DNA from: Gnetum montanum | Taxonomy: Eukaryota; Streptophyta; Gnetopsida; Gnetales; Gnetaceae | NCBI GenBank assembly: GCA_015680685.1 | Contig: MNCI01006913.1 | Location: 99,403 to 134,892 of the forward strand | Direction of reading: 5' to 3' | DNA: 35,490 nt | Part shown: positions 9,629 through 18,365 of the stretch, one piece after another | How the letters are laid out: each line of letters opens with the position of its first letter | Numbering within the stretch: position 1 is the first letter of the stretch | The notes under the pieces: generated by a model | The model's database searches: none | What the model saw: the letters and a program-made list of their open reading frames with translations, nothing else | Told to the model about the DNA's origin: nothing | Position numbers and translations under genes: made by a program

Positions 9629-10591
9629 TGATGAGTGATGAAGGGTACCCCTACATCCAACCATACGAATCACAAAGTGCTCATGCATTATCTAGTCAAA
9701 TTTCATGGACTTTATAGTTTTTGATGCACTAGTCTTATAGGAAGTGAACCTTGCCCTAAGATTGTTTGTTGTCTTTCCAATTACACTTATGAAGGATAAT
9801 GGTATGGTTAAGTGTAATTGAGGCATATGATTTTTATCATTTTGTGTTTTATGGCTTTGATGTTTGAAGAGAGAGATAGAGTAATTTAATAACTAACTTA
9901 ACTTAACTAACTAACTGGTTAATCCTAAAATAAGCATCCTAAAATAAGCATCCTAAATAACTGGCTAATACATATCCTGAACCCATGTATCCACTGCTAG
10001 GTTACCAAGCACTACGCTACTGGGTGTACTAAGCAATGATGCTACTAGGATTACCAAGCGAATACGTGTTATACTTGAAGTGGTCATACTTATGTATTTA
10101 ATCTATCTAGCTATCTTACTTAATTACTTAATTAGCATAATTATTGGAAAACATTAAACAAATAATTGAAAGCATTAAATGCATGAATAAAATATCTAAG
10201 CTATCCAAAATGATGCAAGGTTTATTAAGAAGCTTTTCTTTATTACCGTACATACTATTGTGCTTAGGTACAACAATGCTTGAATAGAGATCCGTACACC
10301 CAATGACTCCTACTGCGGGCACTTGAGAAAAATATTCTAACTTTCAAATAGACAAACTATAAGAGCTCTGCTACTACCATGAATTGAATATCCATAAACA
10401 TGATTGGGAGCTCATGTTTATAGTTTTTGCTTTAGGGTTACGTCAATAAGACCTCGTCAACATAGCAAATGCTATGTTAACGTGGCCCTATCGACTAGGA
10501 AACACCACGTAAATAGGGCCTTGTTGACAGGGGCTTGTCAACAAGGCTGTGTCAACAAGGGCTCATTGATGTGACACATTGATGCTCATCA
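9629..10591 (-). repeat. 5' LTR of element A
   Basis: 963 bp, plus-strand ends TGATGA (9629) and TCATCA (10586-10591). The first 40 bases resemble element I's LTR end (GGTACCCCTACA, CAACCATACGAAT), so A and I are related families. TATA-like TATAAA on the minus strand at 10417-10422. Between TATA and LTR start are strong inverted repeats: CCTTGTTGACA (10519-10529) with TGTCAACAAGG (10536-10546), 11-bp perfect arms, and AACATAGCA with TGCTATGTT (10459-10478). The partner LTR is left of the window. Confidence 0.8.
10417..10422 (-). promoter_or_regulatory. TATA-like box of element A LTR
   Basis: CTATAAACA on the minus strand, between the inverted repeats and the probable RNA start. Confidence 0.5.
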
Positions 10592-10826
10592 ATAAGTGTT
10601 TATGATTTCATATGCATTAATTATGGTGAAATGAGCATGTCAAATCTAAAGTGTTAAACTCACATTAACTTTGTAATCTTAACAACTATTCATTTGGTAT
10701 ATCCATCAGTGAGATAGCTTGGTAATCCCTATGATCATATCCAAGAGTGTGATCATAGGTGTATTTCATAAATATTTGATTATATGGAAAGATGCAAAAA
10801 GCAATTATAAAAATAAGGATCATATC
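10592..10826. other. 235-bp unassigned spacer between A and B
   Basis: AT-rich, no open frame, no resemblance that I can see to either neighbour. Contains an imperfect repeat of GATCATA. It may be the target sequence into which A and/or B inserted, and so the only non-element DNA in the window. Confidence 0.4.
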
Positions 10827-11544
10827 TAATGAGTAGCGAGCAATCCTTACACCCACCCATACGAATCACTAGTGTTCAGTAAGCGATAACTAAGACATAT
10901 GATTTTTATCATTTTTATGTTTTTTGTTTAATTTTTCTAATTACTGAAAATAAGTAATTAAATGTTTATTTAATTTAATAACTAACTAATGCTTAGCTAA
11001 TCCTAACATAAGCATTCATTCCCACTTTTTGTACACATTTTGAACATGTTGCAACACTACTAGATTACCAAGTGTAAGTGCTACTGGGATTACTAAGCAT
11101 TAATGTATGATTGAAGTGGTTTTACTTATGTTCATTAATTAATTACTATTAATTAATTAATTAAATGCATTAAAGTAAACTACATGAATAATAAATGCAT
11201 TAAGTAAACATTAAGCTAAGTCTAAATGCTACAAGGTTTATGAAGAAATTTTGTCTTTATTGTCATTCACATTGAAATGTTCAGGTACATTAGTGCTTAA
11301 TAAAGATCCATACACTTCTCACTCCTATTGTGAGCACTTAGAAAATATTCTGATATTAGGAAGAGAAAAATGCAAGAGTTTGACTAGCAGTTAATGATTG
11401 GATGCCATAAATGTGGCTAGTGAGCAGGTATTTATAGGTAAGACAAGATACTATGTTGACACGTATGCATCAATGCAACAAACCACACATCAACACAATT
11501 GCATCCATGGAATCCCGTTGACATAGGTAGATGAAAACTCCTCA
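10827..11544 (-). repeat. 3' LTR of element B (Athila-like)
   Basis: 718 bp. The plus-strand start (TAATGAG; the expected TG is now TA) is followed by CAATCCTTACACCCACCCATACGAAT-like sequence akin to the A and I LTRs; it also shares with A's LTR the block around GGTTACCAAGC/GATTACCAAG and the region near 10193/11213 (GCTAAG ... CAAGGTTTAT). It ends CTCCTCA at 11544, directly before a polypurine tract on the minus strand. TATAAATA at 11429-11436. So it is the 3' LTR of a minus-strand element whose body starts at 11545. Confidence 0.75.
11429..11436 (-). promoter_or_regulatory. TATA box of element B LTR
   Basis: TATAAATA on the minus strand, in the same CCTATAAATAC context as element I. Confidence 0.65.
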
Positions 11545-11750
11545 TACCCCCATGACTGAATGAAAACGCATCCTCAAGTCAACAAAAGGAGAAACAATTT
11601 TCTTACAAAATTTTGGGAAGGTATGGGATTACTAACTAATTAGCTCACACACATAGTGACACAAACAAACACTAAGTGCCTAGGTGTATAGATTTACAAT
11701 TCTTACAAAAATTGGTGTTCATGATAACAAAATTGAATACCATGATAAAA
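11545..11750 (-). mobile_element. Stub of element B interior with PPT
   Basis: Begins with the PPT (minus-strand GTCATGGGGGTA, 11545-11556) and the CCTCAAGTCA block also found beside element I's 3' LTR at 3184. Similarity to that region fades by about 11750, where element C's LTR probably begins. No coding sequence. Confidence 0.6.
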
Positions 11751-13150
11751 ACTGACACTACTATTTCAACCAGGAAATTCTATTTTTGGAAAATCGAAAG
11801 TCCTAGCATAGTAGGCTCAACCTAAAATCCTCAGAGCTTTTAAAAAAATGGGATTCAAATACCTTGGAAGGTTTGACAAATCACCTAGGCACTTATGGGA
11901 TGCAAAATGGGGGTAGAGAAAATAAAAATATAAAAATTACAAATCTAAAAAACTAAAATCAAATATGAATTTCACACAAAACTAAAACATTAAAACTTTA
12001 TTAAAAATAAAGAATAAGCTCAAGGGATGTGTACAAAAAATGCCTATGAGAGAGCAATAACAATTCACTAAGGTGGGGGTTCAAAGTCCATTGAAGCCAA
12101 TATAATCCACTCCATGATTCAGATGCTTAAGCACTACTAATGTTATCAAGCCTCTTCTACTACTACTCCAAATCTGCAATGTTGGCTATTTTTTGGGGTG
12201 AGAAAGGTGAAGGATTTTGGCTACTAGAGTGCTCTACACTAGGAGTTTAGGGATCCTAGGAGTGTAGTGTAGAAACCCAAAAACTTACAGATCTCAGGGG
12301 GTAATGGGTGTTACTAGTCCACAACGGTTTCCATGCCGGGGTTTAAGAGACTACAAGTGCATGAGATTGCAAGAGCTCTTGATCACCTAAAAATGGCCAA
12401 GTGTGAAAATTTTGAAGAGTGTGAAACCTCAAAAGGGTGTTTGAGGTTGATTTTTATAGGTTTTAGGCCATGGATTGGATTGAAAAATGGCTGTAATTTG
12501 GCTGATAGATTGGTTGCAAGTTGCTGCAAATTTTTGCCATGTACAAGTAAGATGGGTGCCCAATTTTGGGGTTACTATGTATGGAAAGTGCTAAACACCC
12601 ATGGCCATTTCATTTACTATAAATGGTAATGAGGGCACACCACCTATGCTGGAGGTAGATCTTCTATGTTGGTCCTTTTGCCATCCTTGCTGAAGTGCAT
12701 AGTGAACATTAAAGTCAATGGAGTACTAAAATTTAGTTCATGTCACTTCTATGTTGGGGCATGCAGTCTCCATGCTAGGCATGTAGTTTTCACACTCGGT
12801 GTGAAGTTTTCATGTTGAGCATAGATGTCACCATACCCCTCCACATTGAGGTATGCCCTTTCACACTAGGAGTAGATGACCCACATCCCTCCACGTTGGG
12901 GGTAGGTGAGATCTACTCCCTGTAGGTGTTTCCAATGTAGAAAAGTGTATAACCCCCCATAAAATCCATCAAATCACCATTTTGACATCCCAAAAGGCAT
13001 TTTTGATCCCCCAAGCCTAAATATAAATACTATGTGATTATTTTCACTTGGGGAATAAGGCTTTGACCACTTATAAGGCATTTTTAGCCTCAAAATTATG
13101 AAATATGTGGGATTTCCCCTCATGGACTACAATCTTCACATTTACAATGA
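11751..13150 (-). repeat. 3' LTR of element C (approximate bounds)
   Basis: Recognised from position and architecture, not from a paired copy. TATAAAAA on the minus strand at 12451-12458. Upstream of it (12640-12960) a cluster of repeated CATGTTGG/CATGCTAGGCATG/CACACT blocks includes TTCACAC (12789-12795) facing GTGTGAA (12799-12805). A plus-strand frame at 12333-12629 has no family features. Both ends are uncertain by 100 bp or more. Confidence 0.5.
12451..12458 (-). promoter_or_regulatory. TATA box of element C LTR
   Basis: CCTATAAAAATC on the minus strand. Confidence 0.55.
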
Positions 13151-14189
13151 AGTTTTGCCTTGGGTTTCATGGGGTGAAGGCTACATGATGAAAAATGGTT
13201 ACAACATGCAAATTTTGATGGTGTTTTAATGGCCTTTCTTTGTTGGTGTTTTGAGGAGTGGCTTGAGAGGCATCAACAAAGAATACAAAACACCACTACA
13301 AGTATACCATTGATGTTTCCTGTCCATGCTTGATTCACTTTTGTCAAACCATGCTGAAGAGTGTTTGTTACAATGGAATAAGGCTATGATGGGAAGATGG
13401 TAATGAGGTTATGGAGAGATGGTTATAAGGATTAACAATACATTCCAAGTATTGGCACCATGGCTATAATGTGGTATTGATGTGTAGTTTAGGCCATTCA
13501 AAAGTGTGGCTTACTCAGCAAATGCATTTGAGGAACCAACACTTTGCTCCCAGATTTCCTTAGTAATTGGGCTCCTCCCTCATGTTTGGAGCCATTAGTC
13601 TTTATTGGCCATTTGGCTTGGCAATTTACATCCCCATTTCTTTTTGTGGGGTGAAACCTTAATTTAGTTTCTTTGGCAAGGCTGATTAGATCTAGTTTTC
13701 TTGTTGAGTAGGTTGTGTTACACTCAACGAACTTGGGGGTTATCCCATCAAATGAGATGTGTTATGTTCAATGGACTTAGTGATTTTTCATTGAATGAGA
13801 TGCATTGCATTCAAGTGGACTTGGAGGTGGAGCATGACAAAGGATGTTACATGGCCATAAATGCATGAATGTTAGATATTGGTTAACATTGTTGCTCAAG
13901 GTATGGAAAGTCATAATTAGGCTAAGGGGATGGGTTTAAGAAGTGGTGTTAGATGGAGGGCAATGGTACAAGCACTCTTGACACAGTAAGACAAGCTCAT
14001 CAATTCTTGTACATCAAAGTAGTGTAGTGGCTTACTCTTGTAATGAATTGCATCCTTGTGATGGCTTTAGGCTTCATCTCATGAACACAACTCTAAGAGG
14101 ACAAGAAAAATAAGCAAATAAAGCATGATATAACATTATAATGCCTACAAGTCACATAGCATTATGAAATGACAAACAAAACAAAAGCT
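13151..14189 (-). other. Tail of element C between repeats and 3' LTR
   Basis: About 1 kb with no clear protein. Shares GAGGCATCAACAAAG at 13267 and ACACAACTCTAAGAGGACAAG at 14075 with element R, in the same order and orientation. In element X the matching place holds an antisense spliced gene, of which I see no trace here. Confidence 0.5.
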
Positions 14190-14345
14190 ACCCAAGACAC
14201 CAAGGTTGCCAGTTTAAAGCCATGGTAGGTCAAAGTACCAATTCAAGGCCTTTGTAGGCTGTGTTTCTAGTTTAAAATCATAGTAGAACGTGGTGCTAAT
14301 TTAAGGCCTTGACAGGCCGTATTGAAGTAGGCTTGCTTGCTGATG
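14190..14345 (-). repeat. Post-pol tandem repeats of element C
   Basis: Three to four degenerate copies with a core like GGCCTTAAATTAG or GGCTTTAAACTGG on the minus strand, directly after the integrase end. Same kind of repeat, with different units, in X (22260-22560) and R (34995-35490). Confidence 0.6.
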
Positions 14346-14382
14346 GTTGTCAATGTCATGACTACTGTAGGCTACATGTAGA

Positions 14383-15640
14383 TCACATGTAATAAGGCTT
14401 TTGATAGGAATGGTTAACTACATTGACCAACTCATTTCCATGCATGTTGGCTATCCTGAGTGCTTTGTTGTTGTAGGCTCTAGTGACAAGGAAGAATCCT
14501 TCCCAGTTGGTTGAGAATTTATCTGCATGCTCACGAATGACTTTGTGAACTAGGTCAGCTTCCTTGATCTTACACTTGGTCAAGTTATGGTGGTGCTAAT
14601 GTTTCTACCTCTCTTGATATTACTCAACATGAGTAAGTACTTACACACATTACTCCTCCATCAAGTCCACATCTATTGTCTACAACTCCTTACTCTACTC
14701 ATTGTTGATGAAGTCAGATAAGGCTACTCAAAGTGATGGTACATGTAATTCAAGAGGTAAAACACCTTTAACACCATAAGCTAGGCTATAAGATGTTACA
14801 CTAGTTGCCATATGATAGATTGTATGATAGGCCCAAAGTGCATGGATAAGCCACTCATGGCATTTATGCTTGTGTTATTGAGCATCTTCTTCAGAAAGTT
14901 GATGATGGCCTTGTTGCTTGCTTGTGCTTGTTCATTGGCTTGAGGGTAATAAGGTAATGAGAAATAATGCTTAATGCCTAGGTTGTGATAGAAATATTTT
15001 GTTTCTTAGCTACTAAATTGTGGTCCATGGTTTGTGACTATGGTCATGGATATGCGAAAATGACATACAATATTGTCTAGGATGAATTTATAGACTTTTT
15101 TAGATGTAGTATTCCTCAAGGGAATAGCCTGAACCCACTTAGTAAAGTATTTGATTGCATTGATGATGAAGCTATGTCCTATGGAAGACTTAGGCATTAT
15201 AGGTCAATGATACCCAATCCCCATCATTGAAATGACCAAGTTATCTGAGTAGTGTGTAACTCAATTGGTGGTAGATGTATGAGATTACTATGTTATTGGC
15301 ATGTGTCACAGGTCTTAACCTTCTACAGTTTATCACTTTCCATATAGGTCCAATAATAGCCTATCCATCTATATGTCCTTCACAAACACCCTGGTGAATC
15401 TTCTCTAGGACTATTTTGCCTTTGGTTTTATCCAAGTAATTTAACAATACACCATCGTAGGATTCTCAACATAATGTGTTATCACCTATAATGACATACT
15501 ATTTTGATCATTTACATACATCCTTTTGAGCAATAGTTAGGCCTTGTGAAGATTCATCATGCATAGGATAAAATTTGATATCATCATATTGAAACACCAT
15601 CAATTTTGGGACTCTCATGATTTAGCACAATCCCAAAATT
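14383..15640 (-). pseudogene. Integrase of element C, all three catalytic acids lost
   Basis: Joins element cDNA to host DNA when intact. N-terminal zinc domain remnants: IHQGVCEGHIDG, then GYYWTYMESDKL and CDTCQ (tgt gac aca tgc at 15299-15310). Core: open frame 15006-15197 with YFTKWVQAIPL and GPQFSS, continuing FSLPYYPQANEQAQASNKA. C-terminal domain 14383-14583: ADKFSTNWEGFFLVTRAYNN, the classic gypsy integrase end. The DDE residues are replaced: Lys at 15150-15152 (usual I-D-YFTKW), Asn at 15030-15032 (usual TDNG), Gln at 14922-14924 (usual QAEASN). Frameshifts are present as well. X begins just beyond the N-terminal end. Confidence 0.85.
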
Positions 15641-15984
15641 TGGGCAAGGATCTTTGCAAGCGTGGTGTCACACTGGACCGTGCAGACAACATGGCACACT
15701 AGAAGTCCTAATGCCTACGAAGCCACTTCCAGGCCTGCCTACCACCCTCTGTAGCATAGTCAATGCAGCACCTAGTCATGAGGCCAGTTTGCACAAAAGA
15801 GGCATTGAGGATGGATCGTATAGTTTGGAAAATTTTCTATCTTTTAGACCATCAAGCTTGCTATGCTCTCTAGCCTACCTAGCTTGAAAAATGTCCTGAC
15901 CAATGGTTACCCAAGTGCCAAGCTAGGAACTATTGAAGGTGTTTAGAATGGATTAAACAGTTTGGCAAATTTTCTAACTATGAA

Positions 15985-16774
15985 GCCTACTACGCTATGC
16001 TATGCCGCACAACGTAGTAGGCCATGTGGTGTTAAAATTGTTGTAAGTGTTAGATCAGACGTAGAAGATGTAGTTGGTAGATATTTGGTTTTCAAAAATT
16101 CCTGCCCTGCTTCATCCTTGAAGTGTGATCAGTATGATGTAGAAAGACAGAGCAAATTTCATCAAAAATCACCTTAGTTTGAGTGCTACGCTACACAGCG
16201 TAGTAGGACCCTAGCATGACAAAATATTTTCTCAAATTGTCTTAACCTGGAAAACACAATCGCCCATGCTTTGACCATGAAAAATGCTTGTTCTAATGCC
16301 ATCTCAGAATATGACCAAGATCCCATGCTAGAACACTTGCAAAGTAAGTTGAAATTCAGGCAAAACTAGGTGCTATGCTACACAGTGTAGCACAGTGTAG
16401 TAGGGTGATAATGCAAGAAGATCCTCCTTCAATTTTTTATAGCAAAAGAATTGTACTTGGCTATGCTTTGACCTCCAAGACTACCTATTCCACTTCACCC
16501 TCAGGTCCCAATCAAAGTCTCCTAAAAAAAATTACAGGTTATGATTCAAATTCATCCCAAAATAATTGCTACATGTGCTATGCTATATAGCGTAGCAAGG
16601 ACCTAAAAGATAAAAGGTGCTCCATGGATGAAACCAGGAAGTCTCAAGCTCCTTTGACATGAAAAGTGTAATGGCTGGTTGCTGAAATAGCTTGCCTTGC
16701 CAAGCCTTGGAGGGGCATTTTCGATTTTCAAGCAAGCTTTGTCTTAAAGGTGGCTGCTACCCTGTGCAATGTAG
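15985..16774 (+). repeat. U3 palindrome array of element X
   Basis: Five copies of an inverted repeat around CTACGCT...AGCGTAG, spaced about 190, 190, 200 and 180 bp. Copy 1 has 10-bp perfect arms (15985-15994 GCCTACTACG; 16013-16022 CGTAGTAGGC). Copy 2: CTACGCT 16186-16192, AGCGTAG 16197-16203. Copy 3: CTACAC 16378-16383, GTGTAG 16385-16390. Copy 4: 16577-16596 with one mismatch. Copy 5 (16755-16774) is degraded. Sequence between copies is only loosely similar. Confidence 0.7.
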
Positions 16775-17261
16775 CATAGTGTAGTGAGTGGGTATTCACG
16801 CTACTCTGCTATGTTGATCGGTGTAAGTAGTGTAACACTTGAAAAGAAGCCGCTAGGACATCTCTGGAAGCTCTAGGACTCATCGTTGATGGTCATTTCT
16901 ACCTCAGCATCTCCGTGATAGCCAAGATCAGTTGTTTGCCTTGCTTGTTGCATCCCTTGTCGAGTCCCAAAATTGTCTCTATGCTTGACCCTACTCGTAA
17001 GAAAGGGGAAGATGTAGTCCTGAAGTGTAAGCTTCACTTTACATTTGTCATAGGCATTTTTTGTAAAAATATGGCAGTTCCTTGGGTACATGCAATTTGA
17101 ATGATATGGTCACAGCTCAGCAGGTTTCACTTCCAACCTTGTTCCATTCAGCATAGCACATTAGCATAGCACCACATGTTAGTGTCGCACATCCATGTTT
17201 GTGCCCTGTGGGACTCAGGACACATGATATCCAAGCCACATCTCTCTCCTGCTCTTGGCTC

Positions 17262-17269
17262 TATAAATA
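17262..17269 (+). promoter_or_regulatory. TATA box of element X LTR
   Basis: GGCTCTATAAATACCCC, about 645 nt before the LTR end. Confidence 0.72.
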
Positions 17270-17912
17270 CCCCCACAAACAACATTCTAGGGGTTGGCTT
17301 TTGGCAGTAATCTTTGACGAAGAGATTGATGAATAGAAGGTTGATAAATGGCAAATCCCAGCAGTAGCACTTCCCGGATCTCTCTTCAACCTAGCATAGT
17401 AGCTTTTAGCCTAGCAAGCATCGACTCATTGATTCTTGTTAGCATCCCATTGGCAGCAATCTAGGAGTTGTAAACATATCATTTCATTGCCAGCTATGCC
17501 TATCTAGTACTACATACCAGTTGTACACATTCATCATCCAAACAAAGATCAAATCCCCTAATTTTGGGGTGGTGCATTCCCTTACCTATACTCATTCTAT
17601 TTTTACTATAACATATATGTCACATCTTTATGTACTTGTTCATGCTTATTATCCTAGTTATATACTTTGATGCATTTTTATTATTGTGCACCCCATGTTT
17701 TCTTCCATTTTAACCTCAGCATGTTACGCTTTAAAATTACTGTTTGCATATAGTTATTGTACACCACGTAAGTCCTTGATTAATTGACTAGACCTTTCAG
17801 GGCATCCTATTTTTTTTCTTTAGCACGACCCTCACACGTATCCAAGGTTAGGTTGTATGCGTGATAACCTCTTGGTGTTCTAGCCACTGACATTTTTAGA
17901 AGTCACAGTTTT

Positions 17913-17940
17913 TGGCACTAGAAGGAGGGTTTGAACCTCC
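17913..17940 (+). other. Primer-binding site of element X with extended tRNA complementarity
   Basis: TGGCACTAGAAGGAGGGT, then TTGAACCTCC. The complement ends ...AGTGCCA, as a mature tRNA would, and the next bases form a T-arm: stem GGAGG, loop TTCAAAC, stem CCTCC, then acceptor strand TTCTAGT, base G and CCA. So complementarity covers the acceptor strand and the whole T-arm, about 28 nt. Copies at 26014, 27439 and 28850 in Y keep the first 16-17 nt. I cannot name the tRNA from memory. Confidence 0.75.
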
Positions 17941-18365
17941 ATGTTCTTTCTGAGTACCACAGGTAGTCCTGCATGCTTTCTATACCCTATCACTAGCAAC
18001 CTTCTAGCATAGACATGGCACCCCTATGGTTGTCTACGTACTAGTTGGTGTAGATTGGTCGACACGATGGTTCCTCTGGAACCCTGTAGGACAAAATCCC
18101 AAAACTATCCGCTGTGTTACGCTATCTACTGTGTTATGCTATTTGTGTCCTGTGTAGTGTAGTGATCCTGTTAGCGTAGTAGTCCCTCTCAATGTAGCAA
18201 GTGTAACAGCAAAGGAAAACTAGTTTTCTAGCATTTCCAGGTGTACCCAATTTCTGTCTATTTGCCTTATGATTTTTGACCTTAGCCGTTTAGCGTGAAA
18301 ATGTACTACTTTTAACTATTTCTCACAAGTATATCTCCTTTTTATACCTTTTTGATATAGGAAAG
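17941..18365 (+). other. 5' leader of element X
   Basis: Between PBS and the gag start. At 18110-18200 it again has the TACGCTA / TAGCGTAG motifs seen in the U3 array (TTACGCTATC, GTGTAGTGTAG, TTAGCGTAGTAG). No open frame. Confidence 0.55.

Larger units (their letters stand above)
1..10591 (-). mobile_element. Element A: Athila-like Ty3/gypsy retrotransposon, 3' part outside window
   Basis: Minus-strand element read from right to left: 5' LTR (9629-10591), decayed tRNA-Asp-like PBS, gag N-terminal half (8456-9552), an inserted element (2307-8455), the rest of gag (about 1990-2306), zinc knuckle and protease (1328-1642), and reverse transcriptase (1-590). RNase H, integrase and 3' LTR would lie left of base 1. 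The RT reads GLCNAP and FMDDF with the flanking style of the Athila lineage, and the PBS position fits tRNA-Asp, an Athila hallmark. All coding parts carry stops and frameshifts, so it is inactive. The lineage call is by motif recognition only. Confidence 0.75.
11751..15665 (-). mobile_element. Element C: Tat-like Ty3/gypsy element, 3' half
   Basis: Minus strand, right to left: integrase (15640-14383), tandem repeats (about 14345-14190), a 1-kb tail, and a 3' LTR with TATA at 12451-12458. The tail shares blocks with element R (13267 vs 33942; 14075 vs 34832), which has the same order, so C and R belong to related families. Upstream pol and gag are missing: element X begins near 15666. The left boundary (about 11750-11870) is inferred from TATA-to-LTR-end distances in the relatives. 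Confidence 0.65.
15666..17907 (+). repeat. 5' LTR of element X
   Basis: The 3' end is fixed by the PBS: sequence ends AAGTCACA before GTTTT-TGGCACTAG. The TG start near 15666 (TGTCACACTGG) is chosen because C's integrase reading stops just before and because Y's LTR starts TGTCACC; it could be off. TATAAATA at 17262-17269. About 800 bp of U3 (15985-16774) holds a palindromic repeat roughly every 190 bp. At about 2.2 kb it is long, as is common in Tat/Ogre. Confidence 0.65.

Noticed and set aside
12333-12629. 98-codon plus-strand frame in element C LTR
   Set aside because: Lies in the LTR over the minus-strand TATA box; no domain, no counterpart in relatives.
17913-17940. A tRNA gene
   Set aside because: Only the T-arm and acceptor strand complement are present; no D-arm, anticodon arm or 5' acceptor strand. 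A PBS explains it.
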